In this document: positions 36,142 to 45,474 of the stretch, in pieces
Numbering within the stretch: position 1 is the stretch's first letter
Layout of the letters: every line of letters starts with the position of its first letter
Assembly: GCA_003762875.1 (NCBI GenBank)
Contig: RIBL01000004.1
Coordinates: 1-64,000 of the forward strand
DNA length: 64,000 nucleotides
Origin: Muribaculaceae bacterium Isolate-110 (HZI)
GTDB taxonomy: Bacteria > Bacteroidota > Bacteroidia > Bacteroidales > Muribaculaceae
Direction of reading: 5' to 3'
Program-made: the position numbers and the translations under genes
Notes under the pieces: model-generated
What the model was told of the DNA's origin: nothing
Seen by the model: only the letters and a program-made list of their open reading frames with translations
Database searches by the model: none

Positions 36142-37397
36142 AACGGACAGACTTTGAAATAATGGCCCCCGTAGGGTCATACGAATCGCTCCACGCCGCC
36201 ATCGAAGCCGGAGCCGACGCCGTATACTTCGGAGTCGAAGGCCTCAACATGAGAGCCCGCTCATCAGTCAACTTCACACTCGACGACCTGCGACGCATCG
36301 CATCTATATGCGACGCCGCAGGCGTCAAGACCTATCTCACCGTCAACACCATCATCTACGACAACGAGATAGACAAATGCCGCGAAGTAATCGATGCCGT
36401 CAGTCAGAGCGGCATCACTGCCATCATAGCCAGCGACATAGCAGCCATCGAATACGCCCGCAGCATAGGAGTCGAAGTCCACATCTCCACCCAGGTCAAC
36501 GTCAGCAACACCGAAGCCGTCAGATTCTACTCCCGGTGGGCCGATGTCATGGTACTCGCGCGCGAACTATCGCTCGACCAGGTCGCAGCCATCCACCGTG
36601 CCATCACCGAGCAAGACATCCGAGGCCCCAAAGGCGAGCCCATACGCCTCGAAATGTTCTGCCACGGCGCACTGTGCATGGCCGTATCAGGCAAATGCTA
36701 CCTCAGCCTCCACGAGATGAACTCCAGTGCCAACCGCGGAGCATGTACCCAGATATGCCGCCGGGGCTATCGCGTCACCGACATCGAGACAGGCGACGAG
36801 CTACAGGTCGACAACAAATACATCATGTCGCCCAAAGACCTCAAGACCATCCACTTCCTCAACAAAATGATTGACGCCGGCGTCAGAGTCTTCAAGATCG
36901 AAGGACGCGCCCGAGGCCCCGAATACGTGGCCCTCACAGTACGCGCCTACTCCGAAGCCATACAGGCCATCTGCGACGGCACCTACTCCGACGAAATGAT
37001 AAGCCGCTGGGACACATCACTCTCACGCGTCTTCAACCGAGGATTCTGGGACGGCTACTACATGGGACAGCGTCTCGGCGAATGGTCATCAAAATACGGC
37101 TCCTCAGCCACCAAAGTCAAACGCTACATAGCCAAAGGCGTACGCTACTTCCCCCGTCTCGGCGTAGGCGAATTTCTCATGGAAGCAGGCGAGCTCCACC
37201 CCGACGACGAAATCGTCATCACAGGCACCGACACCGGAGCCATCATCATGAAAGCCGGCGAACTGCGTCTCGACTACGACCCCGTGCCCGTCGTCACCAA
37301 AGGCCAGAGCTTCTCACTGCGCGTCCCCCGCAAAATCCGCCCCTCCGACCGCATGTATCTCTGGCAGGACACCACCCCCGCCGACCCCAAGCCCTGA
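36138..37397 (+). CDS. U32 family protein (TrhP/RlhA type)
   Basis: The 419-residue protein contains the U32 signature EMFCHGALCMAVSGKCYLS plus further conserved cysteines (GACTQICRRGYRV). The N-terminal TIM-barrel part begins IMAPVGSYESLHAAIEAGADAVYFG. Members such as TrhP and RlhA are RNA hydroxylation enzymes; older annotation calls them peptidases or collagenases. The start is GTG at 36138, overlapping the upstream TGA by four bases (GTGA), so translation is probably coupled. Confidence 0.9.
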   Translation: MKRTDFEIMAPVGSYESLHAAIEAGADAVYFGVEGLNMRARSSVNFTLDDLRRIASICDAAGVKTYLTVNTIIYDNEIDKCREVIDAVSQSGITAIIASDIAAIEYARSIGVEVHISTQVNVSNTEAVRFYSRWADVMVLARELSLDQVAAIHRAITEQDIRGPKGEPIRLEMFCHGALCMAVSGKCYLSLHEMNSSANRGACTQICRRGYRVTDIETGDELQVDNKYIMSPKDLKTIHFLNKMIDAGVRVFKIEGRARGPEYVALTVRAYSEAIQAICDGTYSDEMISRWDTSLSRVFNRGFWDGYYMGQRLGEWSSKYGSSATKVKRYIAKGVRYFPRLGVGEFLMEAGELHPDDEIVITGTDTGAIIMKAGELRLDYDPVPVVTKGQSFSLRVPRKIRPSDRMYLWQDTTPADPKP

Positions 37398-37506
37398 CAC
37401 AAACATCCGACCTTTAGCATCCTTCTGAAACAAGAATTTTCACAGTGGAAGGATGGGGGAAATGCGGGATTTTTTGTATCTTTGCAATATACAAGCATTT
37501 TAGCCC
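37398..37506. other. Strand-composition switch point and parE promoter
   Basis: This 109-bp gap separates a C-rich plus strand to the left from a G-rich plus strand to the right. Hand counts: 36301-36360 has 22 C and 10 G; 37561-37620 has 13 C and 27 G. It contains an AT-rich right half and a TATCTTTG -7 box (37477-37484) for parE. No cluster of DnaA boxes is evident. Confidence 0.5.
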
Positions 37507-39483
37507 ATGAGTGACGAGAATTTTACTGACGAGAACCTTTTTGATGCCGCAGGAGCAGTGAACTCCGGGCCGGGTGTCGGCGATACCGAGGCCGAGGAGG
37601 AGGTGGTGGACTACAGCGAGGATGATATACGCACCCTCGACTGGAAGGAGCATATACGCCGCCGCCCTGGCATGTATATCGGCAAACTTGGAGACGGCTC
37701 CAACTTTGACGACGGTATATATGTACTTATCAAGGAGGTGCTCGACAATGGCATCGATGAGTTCATGATGGGCTACGGACGCCAGATCACCCTCGACGTG
37801 GAGGGGGGCACGGTGACCGTGCGCGACTATGGCCGCGGCATCCCGCTGGGCAAGGTGGTGGATGTGTCGTCCAAGATGAATACCGGCGCGAAGTATGACT
37901 CGAAATCGTTTAAGAAGTCGGTCGGCCTCAACGGCGTGGGCATCAAGGCTGTCAACGCGCTCTCGACGGAGTTTTTCATCCGCAGCGTGCGCGACGGCCA
38001 GGCCAAGAGTGTGCTCTACAGCCGCGGCGAGATTATCGAGGAGAGCGGACTGGTGGACACCGACGAGCAGTCGGGTACGCTTGTGAGATTTACGCCCGAC
38101 GCCGACATTTTCCGCGACTACCAGTTTCAGGACAAGTATATAGTGCCGCTGGTCAAGAATTACACTTATCTCAACACAGGACTGGCACTTATCTATAACG
38201 GCAAACGATACATCTCGCGCGGCGGTCTGCTTGACCTGTTGCGCGACAACATGAGTGTCGACCCTCTCTACGCGCCCATCCATCTCAAGGGCGATGACAT
38301 CGAGGTGACGCTGACGCATGCCAACCAGCGCGGCGAGGAGTATTACTCGTTTGTCAACGGCCAGCACACCACTCAGGGAGGCACGCATCTGACGGCTTTC
38401 AAGGAGGCGGTGTCGCGCACCATCAAGGAGTATTTCAAGCGTGACTTCGATTATTCCGACATACGCAACGGCATGATTGCCGCGGTGTCGATCAAGGTGG
38501 AGGAGCCGGTGTTTGAGTCGCAGACCAAGACCAAGCTGGGCAGCCGCGATGTTGGTCCCGAGGGGCCGACGGTAGCCAAGTTTGTGGGCGATTTCATCAA
38601 GACCGAGCTCGACAATTACCTGCACCGCAACACCGATATAGCCGACATAATACTCAAGAAGGTGCAGGAGAGCGAGCGCGAGCGCAAGGCTATGGCCGGC
38701 GTGACCAAACTGGCGCGCGAGAAGGCCAAGAAGGTCAATCTGCACAACAAGAAACTGCTCGACTGCCGCGTGCATTTCAACGACCCCAAGGGTGACGAGG
38801 AGAAGAAGCGCGCGTCGTCGATATTTATAACGGAGGGTGACTCGGCCGCCGGGTCGATCACCAAGATACGCAACGTGGAGACCCAGGCGGTGTTCTCGCT
38901 GCGAGGCAAGCCTAAAAATTCCTACGGGGTGCCGGCCAAGATACTTTATGAGAACGATGAATTCAATCTGCTTCAGGCGGCTCTCAACATCGAGGAGGGC
39001 ATCGACGGTCTGCGCTACAACAATGTGATTATCGCGACCGATGCGGATGTCGACGGCATGCACATCAGGCTGCTGCTGCTGACGTTCTTCCTGCAGTTTT
39101 TCCCCGACATGATCAAGAAAGGGCACCTGTATGTATTGCAGACACCTCTCTTCCGTGTGCGCAATGCCAAGACTGCCAAGCGCGCGGGACGCAAGGGGGG
39201 CAATGAGGAGACTTATTACTGCTACACCGACGAGGAGCGCGTGGCAGCCATTGCCAAGCTGGGCGATAATGCCGAGATTACGCGATTCAAGGGTCTAGGC
39301 GAGATTTCTCCCGATGAGTTCCGCGGGTTTATCGGTCCTGAGATGAGGGTTGACCGAGTGACGCTGCGCAAGGAGGATGCGGTCGACGAGCTGCTGGAGT
39401 TTTATATGGGTAAGAACACTATGGAACGACAGGAGTTTATCATCGACAACCTTGTGGTGGAGGATGATTCGGAGCTCTTATAG
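37507..39483 (+). CDS. parE: DNA topoisomerase IV subunit B / GyrB-type ATPase
   Basis: The 658-residue type IIA topoisomerase ATPase subunit has the GHKL domain with [39 protein letters not shown] and [16 protein letters not shown]. The Toprim domain has [11 protein letters not shown] and [10 protein letters not shown]. The size and the acidic N-terminal extension ([14 protein letters not shown]) fit Bacteroidota ParE. GyrB is the alternative, but there is no 170-residue insert. parC is not in the window. Codons are markedly more G-ending than in genes left of 37.4 kb. Confidence 0.92.
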   Translation: MSDENFTDENLFDAAGAVNSGPGVGDTEAEEEVVDYSEDDIRTLDWKEHIRRRPGMYIGKLGDGSNFDDGIYVLIKEVLDNGIDEFMMGYGRQITLDVEGGTVTVRDYGRGIPLGKVVDVSSKMNTGAKYDSKSFKKSVGLNGVGIKAVNALSTEFFIRSVRDGQAKSVLYSRGEIIEESGLVDTDEQSGTLVRFTPDADIFRDYQFQDKYIVPLVKNYTYLNTGLALIYNGKRYISRGGLLDLLRDNMSVDPLYAPIHLKGDDIEVTLTHANQRGEEYYSFVNGQHTTQGGTHLTAFKEAVSRTIKEYFKRDFDYSDIRNGMIAAVSIKVEEPVFESQTKTKLGSRDVGPEGPTVAKFVGDFIKTELDNYLHRNTDIADIILKKVQESERERKAMAGVTKLAREKAKKVNLHNKKLLDCRVHFNDPKGDEEKKRASSIFITEGDSAAGSITKIRNVETQAVFSLRGKPKNSYGVPAKILYENDEFNLLQAALNIEEGIDGLRYNNVIIATDADVDGMHIRLLLLTFFLQFFPDMIKKGHLYVLQTPLFRVRNAKTAKRAGRKGGNEETYYCYTDEERVAAIAKLGDNAEITRFKGLGEISPDEFRGFIGPEMRVDRVTLRKEDAVDELLEFYMGKNTMERQEFIIDNLVVEDDSELL

Positions 39484-39585
39484 TTACTCTTACAGTTAAA
39501 AGAACAACAAGTTAAAGGACTAATATCAGGCATCTATAGTATTTATTCAATTTGACATTCAATCCGACAATCTTTTTTAACGCTG

Positions 39586-40023
39586 ATGACATTATTGTTT
39601 CCGGGAACTTTTGATCCTTTTACCGTCGGGCATGCTTCGATAGTGGAGCGGGCTCTGCCTCTGTGTGAGCGGATGGTGATTGCTGTCGGTTATAACGCGT
39701 CGAAGAGTTCGGCGGCCGATGGTGCCGCACGGCGTGTGGAAAGCATCGCGGCACTGTATGCCGGCAATCCCAAGGTAAAGGTCATCGCCTATGACGGTCT
39801 GACTGTCGACGCCTGCCGCCGCGAGGGTGCCGATTGGATGCTGCGCGGCGTGAGGTCGGTGGCCGACTATGAATATGAGCGTAATCTGGCCGACATCAAC
39901 CGTGCCATCGCCGGCATCGAAACTCTGCTGCTCTACTCTCTTCCAGAACTAAGCTACATATCATCGTCAATGGTCAGAGAACTTGCCTCGCATGGCCATG
40001 ACATTACAAAATATCTCCCATGA
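39586..40023 (+). CDS. coaD: Phosphopantetheine adenylyltransferase CoaD
   Basis: CoaD forms dephospho-CoA from 4'-phosphopantetheine and ATP, the fourth step of CoA synthesis. The 145-residue protein carries the nucleotidyltransferase motif PGTFDPFTVGHASIVERA, LRGVRSVADYEYERNLADIN, and the ISSSMVREL motif. It is slightly shorter than usual (about 155-160) but complete. Its stop overlaps the start of the S41 gene (ATGA). Confidence 0.96.
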   Translation: MTLLFPGTFDPFTVGHASIVERALPLCERMVIAVGYNASKSSAADGAARRVESIAALYAGNPKVKVIAYDGLTVDACRREGADWMLRGVRSVADYEYERNLADINRAIAGIETLLLYSLPELSYISSSMVRELASHGHDITKYLP

Positions 40024-41621
40024 GAAGAATTTTCATACTTTTAGCCACACTGTTGACTACCGCCATGACGGCGGCATTATGGGCCGACGTCAGACTGTCG
40101 CCCGACCGGAAACTGGCTTTTGCCCAGCAGATTATCGCCAACTATTATGTTGACGCCATCGACACCACCAAGGTGGTGGAGGATGCTATCGTAGCTATGC
40201 TCAAGGACCTGGATCCCCACTCGACCTACTCCAACGCCGAGGAGACGCGCGAGCTGACCGAGCCGCTCGACGGAAATTTCTCGGGCATAGGCATACGTTT
40301 CCAGATGAACAACGACACGCTCTATGTCATCGAGTCGGTGGCCGGAGGTCCGTCGGAGCGCGTAGGCATCCAGCCGGGCGACCGCATCATCTCGTGCAAC
40401 GATACGGTGATAGCCGGTGTCAAGAAGCCCAACTCGGAAATACTTAAAGTGTTGCGCGGTCCCAAGGGGTCGATAGCCAATCTGAAAGTGCTGCGCAAAC
40501 GCACGCCCGAGCCTATAATGTTTGCCGTGAAGCGTGACGAGATACCCATCTACAGCGTCGACGCATCCTATATGGTCAACGACAGCGTGGGCTTTATCTC
40601 GATAGCCCGCTTTGCCGGCACTACTGCCGACGAGGTGAACGATGCCATGAAGAAGCTCGGCAAGAGCGGCATGAAGCATCTCATCATCGACCTCTGCGAC
40701 AACGGCGGCGGCTATCTTAAAGCGTCGACCGACGTGGTGAACAATTTTCTGCGCCGCGGCGACCTGATAGTCTACACCGACTCCCCCAAAAACGGTTCGA
40801 GCCGCTTTGAGGCTCCTACGGACGGTAAGTTTCTTGACGGACGCGTGGTGGTGATGGTCAACCAGTATTCAGCCTCGGCGAGCGAGATTCTCTCGGGCGC
40901 GCTCCAAGACAATGACCGTGGTGTCATCGTTGGCCGCCGCACTTTTGGCAAGGGCCTGGTGCAGAGACCGTTCCCCTTCCCCGATGGGTCAATGATACGT
41001 CTGACCGTGGCACGCTATCACACTCCTTCGGGCCGTTGCATCCAGAAGCCGTATGCCGACGGTGACGATGATGCCTACCGCATGGATATGGTGAACCGCT
41101 ATAAGTCGGGCGAGCTGAGTTCGGCCGATTCTATCTCGCTGCCCGACTCGCTGCGTTACAGCACTCTGCGCCTGGGCCGTGCGGTATATGGCGGAGGCGG
41201 CATCATGCCCGATGAGTTCGTGCCGCTCGACACGACTTTCTACACCGACTATTACCGCGACCTTGTGGCCAAGGGTGCCATCAGTGATTACACGCTTCAG
41301 TATGTCGACGAGAACCGCCAGGCTCTGAAGAAGAAGTATAAGACGGAGAAGGCTTATCTGGATCAGTTTGAGGTTACTCCGGAGATTATGCAGGGGCTCA
41401 TAGACACGGGCGTCAAAAATGGCGTGGAGCTGAATCAGGAGCAGTATGAGACGTCACGCGAATATCTGGCTGCGATTGTGAAGGGCCTTGTAGGCCGCGA
41501 CCTGTTTGACCAGTCAACCTATTTCAAGGTTATGAATCCCCATAACAATATTTTCAGCACGGCTGTGGAGATCATCAACGACCCTCAGCGATATGCGGGT
41601 TTCTTGCAGTCAAAAAAGTAA
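40020..41621 (+). CDS. S41 family C-terminal processing peptidase
   Basis: A 533-residue periplasmic serine protease with a signal peptide, a PDZ domain (about 80-165; GIGIRFQMNNDTLYVIESVAGGPSERVG) and the S41 core. The catalytic dyad is the Ser in NQYSASASEILSGAL and the Lys in RRTFGKGLVQR. It should trim protein tails in the envelope. A second, diverged copy is at 53220. It is in an operon with coaD and probably parE. Confidence 0.94.
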   Translation: MRRIFILLATLLTTAMTAALWADVRLSPDRKLAFAQQIIANYYVDAIDTTKVVEDAIVAMLKDLDPHSTYSNAEETRELTEPLDGNFSGIGIRFQMNNDTLYVIESVAGGPSERVGIQPGDRIISCNDTVIAGVKKPNSEILKVLRGPKGSIANLKVLRKRTPEPIMFAVKRDEIPIYSVDASYMVNDSVGFISIARFAGTTADEVNDAMKKLGKSGMKHLIIDLCDNGGGYLKASTDVVNNFLRRGDLIVYTDSPKNGSSRFEAPTDGKFLDGRVVVMVNQYSASASEILSGALQDNDRGVIVGRRTFGKGLVQRPFPFPDGSMIRLTVARYHTPSGRCIQKPYADGDDDAYRMDMVNRYKSGELSSADSISLPDSLRYSTLRLGRAVYGGGGIMPDEFVPLDTTFYTDYYRDLVAKGAISDYTLQYVDENRQALKKKYKTEKAYLDQFEVTPEIMQGLIDTGVKNGVELNQEQYETSREYLAAIVKGLVGRDLFDQSTYFKVMNPHNNIFSTAVEIINDPQRYAGFLQSKK

Positions 41622-41639
41622 CAGGTTTATTCTTCATAG

Positions 41640-41718
41640 AAAGAAAGTAACAAGTTAAAGGAGTTTAGACAGGAGATGTAATAAGATGTCTAAACTCCTT
41701 TAACTTGTTACTTTCTTT
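41640..41718. repeat. Perfect 32-bp inverted repeat between converging genes
   Basis: Arms 41640-41671 and 41687-41718 are exact reverse complements with a 15-base loop. Each strand would form a very stable RNA hairpin, so it probably terminates both the S41 gene and the DUF2807 gene. Confidence 0.85.
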
Positions 41719-41728
41719 ACTATAAGAA

Positions 41729-42463
41729 TTACTTTTTGATGGTGCCGCCGGTGGATTTGTCGGTGGTGATGGCGGGGCAGGAGAGTTTTCGGACGTTGAT
41801 GGAGCCGCCGGAGGAGGCTTTGACTGTGGCTGTGTTGGCGGCTCCGGCTATGGATATGTCGCCGCCCGAGGTGGCATCAGCGGTGAGGCTGTCGGCGGTG
41901 ACGGCGTCGATGTCGATGTCGGAGCCCGAAGAGGCGTCAAATGCTGCGGTCTTGGTGGTGAGAATGTCGATGTCAATGTCAGCTCCCGAGCTTGTGTTGC
42001 ACTGCAGCGAGCCACAGGTGAGCCATTCGATGCTGATGTCGGAGCCGGATGAGGCTGTGATTTCGGCATCCTGTCCGGGGACATTGACGGGCGCGGGGAC
42101 TTCGAGCTCGGCTCCGGAACTTGTGCTCATACGTGCTACGTGAGGAGCATAGAGAGTGACTTTGACATCTTTGAGGGGATGGCCCCCGCCAATTCCGAAG
42201 AGACTGAGAAGGCTTTGTTTTGTATCGCTTTCGCCATAGATGTGGAGTACACCCTTTCGGAGTGTCACCTTGACATTGGTTATGTTTTTAGCGGGGCCTG
42301 TGATGAGCACCTTGGCCCGGAGGGTGTCGGGGATGTAGGTCACGTCGACTCCGGCCGAGACACGTAGCGCGCTGACGGTGCCTTTGAGTGAGAGGGAACG
42401 CTCGGCGGCACTGACCGTGACTGCCATGAGGACGAGGAGCAATGAGGCGAGGATTTTTTTCAT
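41729..42463 (-). CDS. DUF2807 (GIN-like) auto-adhesin family protein
   Basis: A 244-residue exported protein starting MKKILASLLLVLMAVTVSAAE. The C-terminal two thirds is a beta-helix-like domain with at least five turns of an SSG(S/A)(D/E)(I/L) repeat (TSSGAELEV, SSGSDISI, SSGADIDI, SSGSDIDI, SGGDISI, SSGGSINV). I start it at 42463; the longer upstream frame is antisense-like sequence without a signal peptide. It is the last gene of a padR-pspC-DUF2807 operon, which suggests envelope stress. Confidence 0.88.
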   Translation of the reverse strand: MKKILASLLLVLMAVTVSAAERSLSLKGTVSALRVSAGVDVTYIPDTLRAKVLITGPAKNITNVKVTLRKGVLHIYGESDTKQSLLSLFGIGGGHPLKDVKVTLYAPHVARMSTSSGAELEVPAPVNVPGQDAEITASSGSDISIEWLTCGSLQCNTSSGADIDIDILTTKTAAFDASSGSDIDIDAVTADSLTADATSGGDISIAGAANTATVKASSGGSINVRKLSCPAITTDKSTGGTIKK

Positions 42464-42513
42464 ACGCGGGGTGATAATTTTAGCGGTATATATAATAATG
42501 TGTGACAAGACCG

Positions 42514-43665
42514 TCAGCTTATGACGACGGGGACCATGGAGACGGCCGAGACGGTGTAGAGGACAGAGGAGACGTTGCAGGCAAAGGTGTCGAAAAATTC
42601 CATGGGTCCGTTGCCGAGGCCGAGGAGTATGCATGAGCCGATGATAAACACCGCTTCGAGCACTATGAGGGAGATTATGGCTGTCACCGACATGCTCGGC
42701 GCGCGAAAGAGGGTGGCGATGCCGACGCGACAGAGGCAGAGGGCCGGAAGAGCTACGGCAAAGAGCACCAGAGCGCATCCCCAACCCTGGAGATAGGGAC
42801 TGCCGGAGGATATGCCGAAGGCTGTTAGGAGGGTGTCGTTGGAGGCGAAATAGAGGCAGGTGACGCCGCCGACTATGACTATGCCGACGATGGCCGTGGC
42901 AAAACCGACGAGTCCGCCGACAAGACCGAGGATGACGAGGATTATGCGTCCGATAATGAGGAAGATACTGTTGATGACATTACTGACGCTTCCGCCCGAG
43001 GGAACCGGGGCGGCGGGAGGAGCGATGTTGTCGATGACGGTCTGGCCAACGTTGTCGACGGTGACCGGCTCGCCGCGCATCTCGAGTATCTGACGCGGGG
43101 TGCGCGCGGGAGGAATGACCATCCAGCAGATGAGATAGCCGAGCAGGAGAGGCCAGAAGAGGCCGAATTTTGTAAGCGAGAGCGTGGCCACCACTACGAG
43201 TATGCGCAGCACTGTGACATCCCAGCCGAGATATTGTCCGAGGCCGGCTATGACTCCGCCGAACACTTTGTGACGCTCGTCGCGGAAAAACTTTTTATGA
43301 AACGGGGGCGGTGTGGCACCGTCGGCCACGGGTGACGTTTCGGCACCGAAGGGTTCAGGGCGGGATGGACGGGAGGGCTCGGAGGCATCCGACTCAAAGC
43401 CGGCTTCGTCGGTAATCTCGTCGGGGCGGCCCATGATGGAGATGACACGGTTGACGTCATCGATGACTATCACCGAAGCTCCGCCGGCCAGCCGCTGGTC
43501 GAAGTGCTCGGAGATGCGAAACTCGATGTCGTTGACAATCTCTATGCCCTCGTCGCCGGGAAAAGCGTCGCGGAGCTGGGCAAGATAGTTCTGGAGGAGG
43601 GTGTAGGCGTCCTCGTCGATATGGTATATTTTGCCGTTAATATTTACTTGGAATGTCTTTTTCAT
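42514..43665 (-). CDS. PspC domain membrane protein
   Basis: A 383-residue protein. A soluble N-terminal part (MKKTFQVNINGKIYHIDEDAY) is followed by a PspC domain near residues 125-195 (KVFGGVIAGLGQYLGWDVTVLRILVVVATL) and several further membrane helices to the C-terminus. PspC proteins act in phage-shock type membrane stress. The start at 43665 overlaps the padR stop by four bases. The upstream in-frame extension is the padR gene in another frame and was dropped. Confidence 0.9.
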   Translation of the reverse strand: MKKTFQVNINGKIYHIDEDAYTLLQNYLAQLRDAFPGDEGIEIVNDIEFRISEHFDQRLAGGASVIVIDDVNRVISIMGRPDEITDEAGFESDASEPSRPSRPEPFGAETSPVADGATPPPFHKKFFRDERHKVFGGVIAGLGQYLGWDVTVLRILVVVATLSLTKFGLFWPLLLGYLICWMVIPPARTPRQILEMRGEPVTVDNVGQTVIDNIAPPAAPVPSGGSVSNVINSIFLIIGRIILVILGLVGGLVGFATAIVGIVIVGGVTCLYFASNDTLLTAFGISSGSPYLQGWGCALVLFAVALPALCLCRVGIATLFRAPSMSVTAIISLIVLEAVFIIGSCILLGLGNGPMEFFDTFACNVSSVLYTVSAVSMVPVVIS

Positions 43666-44012
43666 TGCGGCAGGTATTTGTTGTTGTAGTCGAGTTGAAG
43701 GATTGTTACTGCTGAGGCTATCTCGTCCCATGACTGCTGGAGCTGCTCGAGAAACTGATGGCCCACGGGGGTGATGGAGTAATATTTGCGCGGGGGGCCC
43801 TGAGTAGACTCTTCCCAGCGATAGGACAGGAGTCCGTCGTTTTTGAGGCGCGTGAGCAGGGGATAGAGCGTGCCCTCCATCACTATCAGATGGGCCTCCT
43901 TGAGCCGGGCTATCATCTCGGAGGCGTAGGCGTCGCCCCGCTTGAGGATGAGCAGCACGCAAAACTCAAGCATCCCTTTGCGCATCTGTGATTTTAAGTT
44001 GTCGATATTCAT
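43662..44012 (-). CDS. PadR family transcription repressor
   Basis: A 116-residue regulator starting MNIDNLKSQMRKGMLEFCVL. The PadR winged helix is complete: YASEMIARLKEAHLIVMEGTLYPLLTRLKNDGLLSYRWEES and RKYYSITPVG. Such repressors usually control their own operon, here with PspC and DUF2807. The TTG-like upstream extension was rejected because family members start at this motif. Confidence 0.94.
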   Translation of the reverse strand: MNIDNLKSQMRKGMLEFCVLLILKRGDAYASEMIARLKEAHLIVMEGTLYPLLTRLKNDGLLSYRWEESTQGPPRKYYSITPVGHQFLEQLQQSWDEIASAVTILQLDYNNKYLPQ

Positions 44013-44044
44013 ATGTCGGACGTTTTGTCTGTTATTTGGCATTG

Positions 44045-44087
44045 CAAAGATAGGAAGATTCCACAGTACTTTGCAATACATAGTACT
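44045..44087 (-). promoter_or_regulatory. padR operon promoter and likely PadR operator
   Basis: Reading the minus strand: ATTG (44074-44077), 21 bases, TATCTTTG (44045-44052). An inverted repeat with AGTACT at 44065-44070 and AGTACT again at 44082-44087 covers the -33 element. This is a good position for autorepression. Confidence 0.6.
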
Positions 44088-44204
44088 AAGATTTAACAAA
44101 TATTAAGCAAAAGATTATCCGAAATTTCGTCAATAATGGCCAAAGAGTCATCCGTGAGAGTATGACTAAATGAAGGTTAAGCAAAAAAGTTGTAATTTTG
44201 CAAA

Positions 44205-45347
44205 ATGATTATGAGACACCTGATAACAATATTTGCCATGCTGTTGTCGCTGACTGCGATGGCTGTGGAGCCGACCTCCATGACCGCCGGCGAGCCGGAC
44301 TCAACGGCATGCGATACGTGCTGTAATGGAGTGAGCAAGACCTATTGGATAAAGCAATTGATCGACAACGGTTTTCGCATCCATGACGAGGGGGTGTGCT
44401 ATCCGCGCTTCCCGCGTTTCTGCCTGAACGTGTACAACTGGGGCGACCGTACATTCAACTCCTACGACACCGCCTATGTGGTGGGCACGGGCAAGAACTG
44501 GAAGCTCCAGGGCAAGAGCTACAACTGGATGGAGACGTCAACGATAATGTTTCCGAAGCAGTCGTCGGTCAACATGCATTCCGACCTGTATAGCGACGCG
44601 GGGTTCTCGCTCAATTTCATGGCAGTGAGCATCGGTTATATGTGGAACATCAACAAGCTCTTCACCGACCCGACCAACCGACGGACGTTTAATCTTGACT
44701 TCACATGCTCGCGCTTTTCGCTCAATTATCAGTCGGTGTCGTCGACGGGAGGGATGATTATAACGCAATTTGGCGACTATAACAACGGCCACAGGCTCCA
44801 CTATAAATTTGACGACTGTTCGACCGACTCGAAGACGCTCGACGTGTATTGGTTTTTCAATCATTACCGTTATTCGCAGGCTGCAGCTTACAGTTATTCG
44901 AAATATCAACTGCGCAATGCGGGAACTCCGCTGGTAGGGTTTAACTTTACGGAGCAGCATATCAAGATGAATTTCAACGGGATGCCGGATATTATGCTTG
45001 AGCATTCGCCACTGGAAAGCAATGAATATCAGTCGGACTACAGGAGCTATTGCGCTATGGGCGGATATTCCTACAACTGGGTGCTGAAGCCTCGCCGCTG
45101 GCTCATAAACGCTACCGGCATGGTGGCTGTGGGCTACAGACAGCTTATCAGTTCGGGCGATGAACGCGACTCGAAGTCGCGCGTGGCCAACAATTTCAAA
45201 ATCAATATAGCTGCGGTGTATAACCACAAGGCATTGTTTGCAGCGTTCACCGCCCGCGGCATGGGTTATGTCAATTATAATATGGGCGACCTGAGCCACC
45301 TGAATACTATCATCTCGTTCACAGCAGCTGTCGGAATGAGATTCTAA
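44205..45347 (+). CDS. DUF4421 family outer-membrane protein
   Basis: A 380-residue exported protein with a signal peptide (LITIFAMLLSLTAMA) and alternating beta-strands ending in an aromatic residue (AAVGMRF), consistent with a barrel. I recognise the DUF4421 pattern (YWIKQLIDNGFRIHDE, SSVNMHSDLYSDAGFSLNFMAVSIGY, NEYQSDYRSYCAMGGYSYNWVL). Function unknown. A TAATTTTG -7 box at 44193-44200 is only four bases from the first ATG and ten from a second one at 44211, so the real start may be MRHLIT and the mRNA almost leaderless. Confidence 0.85.
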   Translation: MIMRHLITIFAMLLSLTAMAVEPTSMTAGEPDSTACDTCCNGVSKTYWIKQLIDNGFRIHDEGVCYPRFPRFCLNVYNWGDRTFNSYDTAYVVGTGKNWKLQGKSYNWMETSTIMFPKQSSVNMHSDLYSDAGFSLNFMAVSIGYMWNINKLFTDPTNRRTFNLDFTCSRFSLNYQSVSSTGGMIITQFGDYNNGHRLHYKFDDCSTDSKTLDVYWFFNHYRYSQAAAYSYSKYQLRNAGTPLVGFNFTEQHIKMNFNGMPDIMLEHSPLESNEYQSDYRSYCAMGGYSYNWVLKPRRWLINATGMVAVGYRQLISSGDERDSKSRVANNFKINIAAVYNHKALFAAFTARGMGYVNYNMGDLSHLNTIISFTAAVGMRF

Positions 45348-45352
45348 CTCAC

Positions 45353-45474
45353 TATAGTTTAAAAAGTTAAGAAGCTGAAAAATTTAAGACAATAGTTTGG
45401 CCGGGTATTTGTTGGTAATAGACCCACCAAGCTATTATCTTAACTTTTTCAGCTTCTTAACTTTTTAAACTATA
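45353..45474. repeat. Long inverted repeat, 43-nt arms, converging genes
   Basis: Arm 45353-45395 and arm 45432-45474 are inverted copies with two mismatches. The right arm covers the last two codons and stop of menA. Both carry GTTAAGAAGCTGAAAAA. It probably acts as a two-way terminator. Confidence 0.82.

Noticed and set aside
37414-39126. 570-residue open frame antisense to parE
   Set aside because: Shadow of parE; no recognisable domain.
42464-42784. N-terminal extension of the DUF2807 protein
   Set aside because: The extension is antisense-like, basic and lacks a signal peptide; the internal MKKILASLLLV start gives a normal exported protein.
43666-43962. N-terminal extension of the PspC protein
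   Set aside because: It overlaps padR in another frame; the ATGA overlap start at 43665 gives the normal family start.
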